Shown: positions 24,402-35,500 of the stretch, in pieces
Numbering within the stretch: the first letter of the stretch is position 1
How the letters are laid out: every line of letters starts with the position of its first letter
DNA from: Lathyrus oleraceus
Lineage: Eukaryota; Streptophyta; Magnoliopsida; Fabales; Fabaceae
Reading direction: 5' to 3'
Assembly: GCF_024323335.1 (NCBI RefSeq)
Contig: NC_066579.1
Location: forward strand, 358,546,665-358,610,664
Length of the DNA stretch: 64,000 nt
The notes under the pieces: generated by a model
The model's input: only the letters and a program-made list of their open reading frames with translations
Databases searched by the model: none
What the model was told of the DNA's origin: nothing
Made by a program: the position numbers and the translations under genes

Positions 24402-24617
24402 TTTTATAGGCGTGCTTGGAAGAGAGAGCGTTTCAAATCAGTATTAATGGTTGACAAGTTAGTGGGACACGTGTCTTCCTTGGGCAGTGTGATGGAGATG
24501 TCAATTAATGCTTTAGCCCATGGTTTCCTAGAGTCTAGGAAACATGATGAGTGAAAAGATTCGGTTGTGGGCTGAAAGGACGTGGTTAGAAAAAAGATAA
24601 TGATGACTCTGACGTCA
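24402..24617 (-). promoter_or_regulatory. Promoter-like region of the antisense PMD gene
   Basis: On the minus strand a TATA box (TATAAAA, 24402-24408) lies about 100 bases upstream of the PMD start codon. Further upstream are the palindrome GACACGTGTC (24466-24475, containing a G-box), GACGTGG near 24578-24584, and TGACGTCA (24610-24617, a C-box/CRE). All three are ACGT-core bZIP-type sites. Position and spacing suit a plant promoter. Activity is inferred. Confidence 0.55.
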
Positions 24618-24747
24618 CCAGACATTTTGGAGAAACTGAAAAGTTTTGCTAACATTGGGACACTTGGTACAATGTCAGAGTTATTAAGGCGTCAAAACAA
24701 GGTCTCAAAAATGTCTTTTTCTCACAAGTGTCGAAAATAACATTTTT

Positions 24748-24758
24748 AGGGGGCAATT
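24748..24758 (+). other. Polypurine tract of the Tat-clade element
   Basis: TTTTTAGGGGGCAATT directly precedes the 3' LTR. A T-run followed by AGGGGG is the usual plus-strand primer site position and composition. Confidence 0.65.
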
Positions 24759-25586
24759 TGTTAGCTCATATTTTTGATGCCCATTAAGAATTACCAAAAA
24801 AGGAAATCATATGTATAGCTGATTTTCAAGACGGTGATATTCGATCAGCTGGGGGTGATTCAATTAGACAAGGGTAATAAGAATCAGCATACAGTTGAGA
24901 CTCCAGAAAGATCTCTTAAAAACGGTTGAAAACGATTTTCGATTAAAGATTCAAATAAGGGAGGGAACTTCGCCCTTATCGGAAACCGTTGGGAGTACAC
25001 GTGGAGCATAATGGATAGTTGCATACATGCAAGGCGCCATGTGTCTCGGCGTGATTGAAGAACCATCAGAAATGGTTATCTTGATCCAGTATAAATATAG
25101 GATCTTAGTGTTAGAAAAAAGGTGTGTGTCAAAGTATGTACAAAAACCTGTAAATTTACCAAGTACTCGTGTGAAGAAGAATCGTAAATCACAGAATATA
25201 CGTTTGTTTACACCATTGTTAGTTACTTCAAAGCAATACAAATTTATCTTTACTTTTTTTCCAGAAATACACTTCTTTACTTCTTCATTCCAAACGCTCT
25301 TCTTTTACTTCATCATTTACAATCTTAATATTTCCTTGCTTTCAACATTTACTTTTGTCAGTTTTTTATTGCTACAAGTCCTTTACAATTTCTCTCATTC
25401 ATATCAGCCCTTTTATTAGTTTTCAAACTCTAATTTTATGCTTACTATTGGAGTTTTCGTTATTACCAAAACTCATTTTTCAAAATAATTAGCACATGTC
25501 CTAGGATCAATCTGATCGATCCTGCAAGTAACCAAATTTAGAAATTTGGAAGATCAACGGTTGTTTACCGATTTTCAAGGTAAACA
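24759..25586 (+). repeat. 3' LTR of the Tat-clade element
   Basis: Collinear with 11752-12587, with an eight-base shortfall in an A-rich tract and roughly 40-45 substitutions. It is followed by the GATTG target duplication. TATA-like TATAAATA lies at about 25091-25098. Confidence 0.92.
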
Positions 25587-25591
25587 GATTG

Positions 25592-25758
25592 TCGACGATT
25601 TTAAATATCAACCAATCATTATTGTTGATTTATTAATAATTTTTAATTTTTATCATAATTATGTTTAAAATCATACAAATAAATAGTTGTGATATATGAT
25701 ATTGTAGCATAACAATTAAACTAATCTTTATTGTCAAACTATACTCAATACAAATTAC
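25592..25758. other. AT-rich spacer, nothing recognised
   Basis: This is the continuation of the sequence split by the Tat-clade insertion. It contains no gene, repeat or promoter I can support. Its last nine bases (ACAAATTAC) are part of the proposed MULE target duplication. Confidence 0.4.
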
Positions 25759-26010
25759 GAAATTTTTACCAAAATAACTCAATTTTTCAAAAAAAAAATC
25801 CCAAAATAATCCTGTTTTAAAAAAATCTCACTACCCCATTTTTAGGAGGAGGCGCCAATCCAATTGGTGACTCCTCTTAAAGATAGAGTGCAGACGCCAA
25901 TTGGATTGGCTAGGGCACATGGTGCAACCAATTCAATTGGCGCCCATGTGTAATTTTTCAAAGGAGGCGCCAATTGGATTGACACCTCAGTGTATTTTGC
26001 ATTTTTTTGT
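25759..26010 (+). repeat. Left terminal inverted repeat of the MULE
   Basis: It matches the reverse complement of 31761-32013 throughout, with scattered substitutions. It contains four copies of a GGCGCCAATTGGATTGG-like motif in alternating orientation (about 25857, 25896, 25925, 25966). TATAAATAG (26011-26019) follows directly and could drive the small ORF. Confidence 0.85.
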
Positions 26011-26069
26011 TATAAATAGAGGTGTTGTATGAATTATTTTTCCATATCTCATTTCATCATTTGGCAATC

Positions 26070-26340
26070 ATGTTTGGTGTTCGTCGTTGCTATGGAAAGG
26101 TGATTTATGCGAGAGACAAACCTCAGATGTTGATGCTCTTCTGGAACTTCACTATGTTCGATCAACTGAAGAAGGAGTTGGTTCATTGGTTAGATGGAAA
26201 AATACCAGAAGGGAAAAAAAATTAGAAGTATTGAGAGACTCGACAATATATTTGGTTGGGTGCGAATGAAAACTGATAAGGATGCTAAGGAAATGATATT
26301 CGGACGAGATGACATCACTTTGATTGTTGTAATCAGTTAG
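26070..26340 (+). pseudogene. Small ORF next to the left MULE repeat, frameshifted
   Basis: About 90 residues starting MFGVRRCYGKVIYARDKP, 50 bases downstream of a TATA box. The frame breaks in an A-run near 26214-26221 and continues one frame over as RLDNIFGWVRMKTDKDAKEM and DDITLIVVIS before TAG. Length and a mix of beta-like and charged segments recall the N-terminal domain of MuDR-type proteins (compare the transposase N-terminus at 28870), but I do not recognise a defined family. Because it sits inside the inverted repeats with its own TATA box, it is probably a third gene of the element. Confidence 0.5.
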
Positions 26341-26476
26341 AAATATTATGTTTTCAGTTTGCTTATGTTATAGTGACATCACTTATGTTTTCAGTTAGAA
26401 ATATTTTGTAATAAGTAACAAAAACTTAATGATATATAAAAATTGAAGGTTACAAAAATCCAATGTTACAAAAAGA

Positions 26477-28870
26477 TTATGACCCAGATGATGCTCCTCG
26501 ATTGGGATAGTTGTTCTTATTGTGTCCAGGTTGATGACATATACTACATAGTCTTATCATTTTATCTGTCGTATCCATTTATGTCCTGATACGTGTGCTG
26601 TTTGGCCGTCCTTTTTTCTTTCTATGCATCTCGTCGTTGTGCCAAACTATGTCACCTTTGTATGGAGGCTAGTATTCCTCCATTTATAGCATCGAGAAGC
26701 TTTTATTATAGACATTCATGATAGTGATAGCCTTATACACATCAAATAGATGACTGTAAGCGTCATGGCGAGTATGTGCGCATACTGCAATGACATGGGA
26801 GCAAGGAATGCGGAAGACCTGGAATTTTCCACAGTCGCACCAACTTCTGTTTAGTTTGACAACATAGGCTAAATTTGGTCTCCCCTCCTATGACGGTCAA
26901 AGACTGTTACAACGTGTGTGCTAGCTTTGATGCTCTCCTCTTTCATGACTTTCATGCAACACTCACTGGATACTTGCCCAGACATTAACACCGCACTCCA
27001 TCTTTCACCTCTGGTTGCGAACATAGAAGTCAACCTGTAATAGGTTGATATGACCAAGGCGGTTATTGGCAGATTTCTAATGCCTTTGAATACGCTGTTC
27101 ATGCATTACCCAAGGTTTGTTGTCATGTGGCCCCATCGACAACCTCCGTCAAATGCCCTTGTCCATTGCTCTACTGGTATGTTATTCAAGCATCTTCCCG
27201 TATCTTCATTAGACAGTCTAATCTTATCATGATAATATTAAAATGACGGTTGTGTTAGAGCATACCCAACATTCACCACCTTCATGCGAAGATTCTTATC
27301 TTTTATTGCATGCATGAAGTTTTGTGCAATATGTATAATGCAATATACATGGGTAGAAGGAGGGTCATGCCATCAGTTGTCATGATTATTGTAGGCACTC
27401 TCCATGGCAGTATGTCTATCAGAAATCAAACAAAGATTGGTTTGTGGAGCCACATGCGTTCTGAGATGTCGAAGAAAGAAACCCCAACCACCAACAGTTT
27501 CACCTTCAACCAGAGCAAATGCAATGAGAAAGACATTGTTGTTTCCATCTTGTGCAACCGCCATAAGCAAAGTACCCTTGTATTTGATGTATAACCATGT
27601 TCCATCAATTTGAATAATAGGTTTGCAGAATGCAAAATCTTTGATGCATGGGTCAAACGCCCAAAAGAGATGGTGAAAGATTCTATTACCAGTAACACAG
27701 GTTCCGTCTGGCGTCATTGCTGGCAATGTTTCCATAATTGCCACAGTTCCTGGGACATATGTTTTTAGTGCCCATAAAAACCGTGGCAATTCTTTGTATG
27801 AATTCTCCTAGTTGCTGAATACCTGTTCAACAACCTTTGTCCTCGCAATCCACGTTTTCTTGTAAGATGGAGTATACTTATATATTTTTCTGATATGAGA
27901 TATAACTATACTCACCTTCACCGATGGGTCTTTGTTAACAAGCGGCAAAATGTCTTGACATATCAATGCAACGCTTAATTTACGGTGATCTTGTTCGACG
28001 TTAGTTGCAATAAAACTGTGAGGTGAGTCTATTGAAGCTATCTCCCAAGAGTCGCTTTTCTTTTTGTAAGACGCAGCCAACCGAAACTTATAAAGGATGT
28101 TACGAATTCGATGACATACCTTCTCGAATCAGTGTGTTTCACTGTAAAATCAGCAGAGTTGTTCATGTGGAATTTTTTGATAGCTCGCACACATTCTTCT
28201 TTAGTGCGGAACATGTCTCCCACCTTTAACTCGCATTCTGATCGTGGATACGGGTTATAAAAAACATTATTGGATGTTTCATCGTCATGAAGATCCATGT
28301 TTGTCATATGTTGAGGCGGATTGTAGACATGACTAGGAGGTATTGGCGATGGTTCATCATCGTCTTCAATGTCGTTGTTCAACATATGATCGACCTGTAT
28401 CTCGATTTCCTCTTCTTTTTCATCAATGACGTTGACTTCTGCTTCTGCTTCTGGGTCGACGTCATCTGAGTATTATGAATTGACGTCATCAGATTCATCC
28501 TGACTGGTTATTTGAGATTGTTGAGATGGTATACATGGTTGAAGAGTAATATACAACTCAATACAATTGCAGCCAGAATGTTCATGACTAACAAACATGT
28601 ATTCAACATCTTCATCATTATGTACCTTAAGCGGGAAAAACTTGCATTGACTGTTCTAAAAAAAAATATTGGATTCTGATACATGATCTTTGACACAATA
28701 CCAAATCCTATGCAGGATTGTATTCTTTTTTTCAAATGCAAGAAATTTGCATTTCTCTTGATCGTAAGTCGAATGGTATCGGTGTTTCGAAAACAAAATC
28801 CGTATAACTCATACTCGTATGTCTCACCATTGTAGTGAACATTGACACTATATTTCGGTGAAGATGACAT
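26477..28870 (-). pseudogene. MuDR/MULE transposase, decayed
   Basis: The gene starts MSSSPKYSVNVHYNGETYEY at 28870 and ends CSICHQPGHNKNNYPNRGAS then SGS and a stop at 26477. In order: N-terminal beta-rich region; acidic linker; the MuDR DNA-binding domain (VGDMFRTKEECVRAIKKF, about 28220-28170); the MULE transposase core (CKPIIQIDGTWLYIKYKGTL, about 27610, with the first catalytic Asp; LCLISDRHTAMESA with the second); a SWIM-like segment near 26840; and a C-terminal zinc knuckle. A frameshift lies in an A9 run near 28655 and another near 28110. In-frame stops occur near 28470, 27810, 27370, 27230, 26870 and 26580. A functional protein is not encoded. Confidence 0.85.
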
Positions 28871-28971
28871 TGTAAGATTTCTGGTGCAGATGAAAATTAA
28901 TTTCTTGATGTAGATGAATGTGTGTTGATTGTTGAATGTTGATAGTAAGACACTTAAATAGGTAAGTGATT

Positions 28972-29095
28972 TGTCTAACATGCAAGCTAGTCCAAAGTGG
29001 TGTGTCTAACATGCAAGCTAGTCCGAAATGACGTGTCAAACATGCAAGTTAGTCTGAAGTGATGTGTCTAGCATGCAAGAGAGAGTAAATCCACA
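28972..29095. repeat. Four 31-bp tandem repeats near the transposase start
   Basis: Units follow TGTCTAACATGCAAGCTAGT then CCGAAATGACG, with increasing divergence to the right. They sit about 100 bases upstream of the transposase start codon, within its probable promoter. Confidence 0.8.
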
Positions 29096-29109
29096 TGTCA
29101 CACATGTAA

Positions 29110-29359
29110 TCACTAGCTCCAAATGAATTGGTGTCTCCTTACAATCCTTGCACATGGGCGCCAATCCATTTGGCTACACCATGTCTTGCATGCATGCAGA
29201 CCTCGTAATCAAGCATTCAGACCTAGTGTGTCATGCATGAGCCTATGGAGGCGCCAATTTGAATGACGACACTATGCAAGAAATGCACATGGGCGCCAAT
29301 TCATTTGGCTACCACATGCAAACACATTTTTCTATGCTTCACACTTTTGCCTATAAATA
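29110..29359 (+). promoter_or_regulatory. Central divergent promoter of the MULE
   Basis: Between the divergent transposase and PMD genes there are four copies of the motif found in the terminal repeats (GGCGCCAATYCATTTGG-like, about 29116, 29155, 29247, 29294). A TATA box TATAAATA (29352-29359) lies about 120 bases upstream of the PMD start. The shared motif suggests common binding by transposase or a regulator; that is inference. Confidence 0.55.
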
Positions 29360-29475
29360 GGAAGGTAACTCTAACACTTCTTCCACACCATCACTCACTA
29401 CTTCCTCTACAACATCAAATCTTTCATCTCCAACAATCTTTTTCATCTGCACCAATCTCTTTCATCTCCGACAAG

Positions 29476-31679
29476 ATGTATATCCTCACAATGGGCGAAT
29501 CACACAGAGGAACAATTGAAAACATAACAACTTATGTAAGCGTTTTATTCTTTTGTTATTTGTCTAGAGTACCTTTTAATAACATATCAACTTAGTAAAG
29601 TATTTTCTTGTTTCTTTTATAGGATGTTTCAAGGTTCTGTACTCGGGTCCACGAATATGTCCACATGGACCCGATGATTCAACCGTATGTCGAACTCGCC
29701 GGTTTTGAACATATAAGCAAAATTATGTCTTGGTCGGTGGATAATAAATTCATTCTTGCATTATGCGAAAGATGGCGTCCCGAGACACACACATTCTGGT
29801 TTCCAACCGGTGAGTGTGCCATGACGTTAGAAGACGCCTACATGCTATTGGGACTGCCTATTGAAGGTAAAACTGTAAATGGTAAAACCAACTATGCGAA
29901 TTCAATTTGCATGGATCTCTTGGATACTGATTTGTTAGATGATAACTCAAGAGGTCAAGGTATACTCCTTTCACGCCTTAAGTCATATTATAACAATTTA
30001 CATTTAGATGAGCATTCTATCGAAGAGGCTCGAATAATAAAAACTATGTGTTACATTATGCTTTTAATTGGTTCTTTTTTATTTCCCGAAGGTAGTGGTT
30101 CTAGTATGCATATTATGTATTTACCTTTACTAAGACATGTAGATACAATAGGAAGTTATAGTTGGGGATCCGCTTGTCTGACCTATCTTTATAGCTCTTT
30201 GTGTAAAAATTCGCACAAAGACACATCTACCTTTTCTGGATGTACTCTTTTACTCCAAGCATGAGGTTGGTCAAGACTACCGTCCCTAGCGCCCGTCAAC
30301 AACAACCCTTTCACATTCCCGTATGCACAAAAGTAAGTTGTTTAAAATGCTATATATTTACTTACTTTAACGATTATTATCTCTAACTAATATTTTTACC
30401 TTTATGGTGCAGATGGTCGGCACGTGGTATGAGTTATAACAGATGTCCTAGACACTGTATTATCCAGTATCGCAATTTTTTGGATCACCTTCGACCGACA
30501 GACGTATGGATAATAACCTCATTATTTCGTTATAATTTGTTAACTTCTTCTACCAAGTTTATAATTCAAGTTACTTTCACATTTTAATTCATTTGGCGTC
30601 CATACCTAAATTTGGATCATGATCATGAAGTCAACAAAGAAGACGCATCCTTATGGACTGCATGCACACCAATAATAAGATTCACAACTGTGGAGATGCA
30701 CAATAGTGATCATGTGAAGTTGCAGTTCGGTATGCTTCAACACATCCCAGATCCCCCAACAAGCCTAGGAGAATGGCATATGCGCAAAGTTAACGACTAA
30801 TGGAACTTTAATCCATGACAAAGCTTCGCAAGATTTGAGTGTCGCAAATGGAAGCACCGCCATGACCATGTCTTAACCGACGCAGTGATTCCATGTGAAG
30901 AAAAACCAAGTCGTACTTATATGGCTTGGTACATATCGGTTGGTTTTGAGTTCATCGCCGAGGATATGTACCTATACGATCCACGCCAACAAACTTACAC
31001 ACCAGACGCCTCAACATCTAACCCCCAACAACATTGTTAGATCGGATACACACAACCCCCTGCCCGTCAACCTTTCTGTTCCACAAGCACACAAACATAC
31101 AACCCAAATATATCATACACTCAACCACAATACCAAGAGCATACCCCATACAACCACCAACAAATAGATCATCAACTAGAGACCCAACATCGCTTCGCAC
31201 CCAACACATCACCCTACCAAAGTCGCCTTAGCCAGAACACTCAACGATCATTCAACATCAACCGTCCCTCCTCCTACCATAACCAAGAAGCCCAAACCTC
31301 ATAAAACTGAAACCTCCAACAACCATATCTCTACCAAACACCCCAACAATCTTTCCAACCTTTCCTCGACGCATCATTCACACCCATGTCTCCCTTCAAC
31401 CGTCCCGATCTCCCACCAATAAGTCAAACACAACCCAACTACTCTGACATGGATCATGAACTCAGCTATGGAGGTACACCTTCGATACATACTCAAGACT
31501 ATGCTGATTTATCTGACTATCTCAACAGGTCATCTCCTGTAGTTGGTAGTGATGTTCCTGGCCCCTCAGATGCTCAAACACCAGTGGTGAATCATCAACG
31601 TGGATTAGGGCCACGGGTTCGGGTAGCTAGGGAATTTGGGACTGGAGGTCGGTTAGGTGATCCCGGTCATCAACATTAG
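29476..31679 (+). pseudogene. Plant-mobile-domain gene of the MULE, decayed
   Basis: Exon 1 starts MYILTMGESHRGTIENITTY and ends at a GT donor (29536). Exon 2 (from about 29623) reads DVSRFCTRVHEYVHMDPMI, then GFEHISKIMSWSVDNKFILAL, HTFWFPTGECAMTLEDAYML and LGLPIEGKTVNGK, the classic N-terminal PMD (MAIN-like) signature. A TGA replaces the expected Trp near 30262 (LLLQA-stop-GWSRLPSLAP). Later exons are visible as RGMSYNRCPRHCI (about 30425), PYLNLDHDHEVNKEDAS (30600) and WYISVGFEFIAEDMYLYDP (30925), with further stops near 30798 and 30817. The C-terminus is Pro/Gln/Asn-rich and closes with RVREFGTGGRL-like sequence (31620-31679). PMD genes carried by MULEs are known; this copy is dead. Confidence 0.8.
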
Positions 31680-31760
31680 ACTTTTTTTTTTGTGTAAATG
31701 AGAATTTATATTAATATGAATTGGTCATATTTCGAAATTATGTATCACGTAGACTGTTTT

Positions 31761-32013
31761 ACAAAAAAATGCAAAATACACTGAGGTGTCAATTCAATTG
31801 ACGTCTCCTTTGAAAAATTACACATGGACGCTAATTGAATTGGTTGTACCATGTGTCCTAGTCAATCCAATTGGCGTCTGCACTCTAACTTTAAGAGGAG
31901 ACGTCAATTGGATTGACGTCTCCTCCTAAAAGTGGAGTAGTTTTGATTTTTTTTTTAAACAAAGTTATTTTGGAAATTTTATTGAAAAACTGAGTTATTT
32001 TTGTAAAGTTTTG
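31761..32013 (-). repeat. Right terminal inverted repeat of the MULE
   Basis: Reverse complement of the left repeat, with four more copies of the CAATTGGATTG motif (about 31790, 31830, 31862, 31900). Most GGCGCC words here have changed to GACGTC or similar. Confidence 0.85.
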
Positions 32014-32015
32014 AT

Positions 32016-32156
<141 letters not shown>

Positions 32157-32283
32157 CAAGATTTTTTGTTTTTTATATTTACAAAATGTTAATGGCCTAA
32201 AGGCCGACTCCCAAATTGGTTAATTCCTTTCCCCTGCATAATACAACGACTCGTTTGTGATAAGGGTAGCTTCACAAAAACTT

Positions 32284-32350
32284 CATCCAATCAGAAAACT
32301 CCACGTGGACTTCGGATGATTGTTAAACATGTCGTTCGCAAACCATATAT
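32284..32350 (+). promoter_or_regulatory. LCYE: LCYE upstream region with CCAAT box and G-box
   Basis: ATCCAATCAG (about 32285-32294) and CCACGTGG (32301-32308) lie 235-260 bases upstream of the LCYE start codon. CACGTG is the core bound by light-signalling bHLH and bZIP factors such as PIFs and HY5, which are known regulators of carotenoid genes. A weak TATA-like CATATATCTC (about 32345) could place the start of transcription near 32380. Two very short upstream ORFs, 32420-32440 and 32475-32498, would then lie in the 5' leader. Confidence 0.45.
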
Positions 32351-32543
32351 CTCTATGAAACACTCTAACCAAAACGGAAAACACTCACAATAAAGTGAAG
32401 TAGAAGAACTAGTAACAGTATGAACGACATCGTCGTTTAACACTCAGCTTGGAAGCAGTTACTTCTTCAACGCCATGGTGAAGAGCAAAAGCGAGTAGTG
32501 AAATTTTGATAAACGCAAAACGACGACGAAAATCATAGCAACA

Positions 32544-35500
32544 ATGGAGTGCGTTGGAGCGAGAAACTTGGCAGCAATGGCGTTTTGCTCAAGTCCTTCT
32601 TCTAGGTTACAGTTGCGGAGAAAGAAGCTTTGGAGAAAAAGAGGAGTTTCGTCGTATAGTGACGCGATTCGATTACGTTCGTTTTCTCTGAAGGTGGAGG
32701 CGAAAGCAAGTACAGGAAGCGAGAGTTGCGTTGTTGCTAGAGAGGATTTTGCCGACGAGGAGGATTTTGTTAAGGCCGGTGGCTCCGAACTCGATTTTGT
32801 TCAAATGCAGCAGAAAAAATCTATGGAAATGCAGTCTAAGCTTGCGGATAAGGTATCTGGTTCTCACGTCTGTGTCTCTTATTCAGATTCTGACTCTTGT
32901 TGTAACTATTGATGATAATGATCATGTTTTAAATAACTCCCGAAGTTGCGTAAAGGCTTTCACGATTTTGGTCTGTAACTGTGATTCCGGACGATGCAGT
33001 GTGAATTAATCACAATTTGTTCTTTAACATAAAAATCATAAAAATGGTGAATAACTGTTTCCGTAACGGCACCTTATACTAGTTTGTCGCGGTGTAATGT
33101 TGAGTTTCGCTATGACCCATTCTTAAAGTTTAGTGCTATTTGGTTGTTGAGTGATGACAATTTCATTATATGTTACCATACTCAATTTGAAGTATTTGTT
33201 AAAATTAGTGCTTGAACTATTATAATTATAAAATAATAACATAAAACTAGCTTTAGTTACTATTTAAATCTATTCAATTAAGCTCTAATAAGTACTAATA
33301 AGCTAGCATATAGAATTTAGTATTTGGTAAGACTTGTTGTTGAACTAATTGAAAAATTATAAAATAACATAAAAGTATATTTAGTTACTATTTGTTTTTT
33401 TCTTTCAATCAAGTTCAAATGCTATTTAAAAAATAATAAAATTAAGCTATAAACTAGTGAAAAATATACAAGTTCGTGAGAGAATGATTGTTACCAAAAC
33501 TTTGTTTGTGCTTGATTTATTTTTTATTTTTTTGATCTTATGAAATATGAATAAGGTTATGGACTTTGGTTTTGATTTGCTCTTTTAGGTTATGACTGCT
33601 ATTTGTTGATTGAATGTATTCTTTAGAAGTTGTAGTTTGCGAAGTGTTAGAAATTTCTTTTTCTGAGTAATTGCATTTGCTATGTCAATTTAAAATGGCG
33701 TTTCATTTCTTTAGGACGTGGTGAACGGAGATATTTAAATTCTATGGATGAAGTTGTAGCTCCTTCTGTGAATAAAAATGATGTGAACTGGGCCTTCTTA
33801 TGGCATACACGTCTTTATTTTCATTGTTTTGGTAATATTGCTTGTAGTTTTGAAGGCATTGTTAACTTTAATGCACATATGCACCGGTTTTTAATTTATT
33901 TTCAAGCTTGAAATGTAATTTTGGTAATATTGCTTATTGTTTTAAAAGCATAGTTAACTTTCATGCACAAATGCACCAGTTTTGACATTTTGGAGATGAC
34001 AAAATTGATTATTGAACTTGTCTATGTTTCGTGTAATTTTTCCTTTTAGAATTTATGGTTAATCACTCTTGTAGTTGCCACCTATATCTATTGGAGATGG
34101 AATACTGGATCTAGTTGTTATTGGTTGTGGTCCTGCTGGTCTTGCTCTAGCTTCTGAATCTAGCAAGTTAGGATTAAAAGTTGGACTTATTGGACCGGAT
34201 CTTCCTTTTACAAACAACTATGGTGTATGGGAGGACGAATTTAAAGGTATGGTTCTTGCTCCATCTTTCTGATTACATCATATTTATATCACTGTGCTAT
34301 TGCTTAAGATCTTATCTTGGATAAAATGTTACAAAACACGTTAGATTATGTTTGCATGCTTGTTTGGGAGCTAAATCTTTTAAAGCTTTTGGTTTCTGTC
34401 TTGCCCTTCTGTTAATGAACCATAGAAACAGTGATCTTAAAGGAATTTTTGTCTGCTTCTTTATTCTGATAATCAATGAACTGTTTGACATTTTAATAGT
34501 TTTTACTCTCTAGCTTGGATTTTTACTCCCTAAAAAACAATATTTTTTTTCCCTTTTTGACAATAGAATATACTTTGCTTCCTTAGTTGATATTACACAT
34601 TACCAAGTGCACTTCATTATAATTTCAGGTCTTGGACTTGAAGGTTGTATTGAGCATGTTTGGAAGGATACCGCTGTATATATTGATAATAAAGATCCCA
34701 TTTTTATTGGACGTTCTTATGGCCGTGTCAGTCGGCATTTGCTTCACGAGGAATTGTTAAAAAGGTAAAACTGTTGGTGATATCTTTTGTACCAATATCA
34801 CTACTATTTCTAATTTAACTTCCTGGAGAGAAATACTTTATTTACTTTTGTAGATTTGTGATTCATATTAATTTTCCCTAGGTGTGTCGAGTCAGGTGTC
34901 TCGTATCTTGGCTCAAGAGTAGAAAGGATAGTTGAGGCTAGCAATGGTCATAATCATGTTGTCTGTGAATATGATATTGTTGTGCCCTGCAGGTATGATT
35001 TGCATGCTTTTATAATGTTTATACTTTATCCACGTATCTACGATATATTGAAACTTCCTCAAACCTTGCTATGGGAGTAGTTTTATAGGACTAGGTCACC
35101 CTTATTAAATATTCAAACTTCTGACCTTTATTATAGGCTTGCTACTGTTGCATCAGGAGCAGCTTCAGGGAAACTATTGCAATATGAGGTTGGCGGTCCA
35201 AAGGTGTGTGTACAAACAGCTTATGGCGTGGAAGTTGAGGTAGGAGGCTGACTTTGATTCTAGTTTATTTTGTTATACTGATGATAGTATCACTATTCCC
35301 TATAAATATCTGAACTTTCAACATTAAATGGCGAGTGTCCTTTGTCTTATTTCTTGTCCGACATAATATGATTGAATTGATGTACCGTATAGTGAAGAAG
35401 TCTGTTGACAAGCTAATATTTTCACTATTTTGACTCATTGGTTTCAATACAGTTCTGCTAATATTTCAAATAGTAAGCCTGTTTAAATCAGACCAATATT

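Larger units (their letters stand above)
11752..25586 (+). mobile_element. Tat-clade (Retand-like) Ty3/gypsy element, complete but decayed
   Basis: The element is bounded by LTRs of 836 bp (11752-12587) and 828 bp (24759-25586), both TGTTAGCTCAT...GTAAACA, and flanked by a perfect GATTG duplication (11747-11751 and 25587-25591). The order is LTR, primer site, gag, protease, RT, RNase H, a second (archaeal-type) RNase H, integrase, antisense PMD gene, polypurine tract, LTR. The second RNase H is the Tat-clade hallmark, and extra ORFs between pol and the 3' LTR are known in this clade, including Retand. Nearly every coding part has stops or frameshifts. By eye the LTRs differ at about 40-45 positions, so this insertion is old compared with the one at 40738-54822. 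Confidence 0.9.
25759..32013. mobile_element. Three-gene Mutator-like element (MULE) with PMD gene
   Basis: The ends are terminal inverted repeats of about 252 bp (25759-26010 and 31761-32013). The flanking nonamers ACAAATTAC and ATAAATTAA agree at seven of nine positions, as expected of an eroded 9-bp MULE target duplication. Between the repeats lie a small plus-strand ORF, a minus-strand MuDR-type transposase and a plus-strand PMD gene, the last two divergent from about 29000. All genes carry stops or frameshifts, so this copy is immobile. MULEs carrying PMD genes are known in plants. The element's right end lies about 530 bases from the LCYE start codon. Confidence 0.85.
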
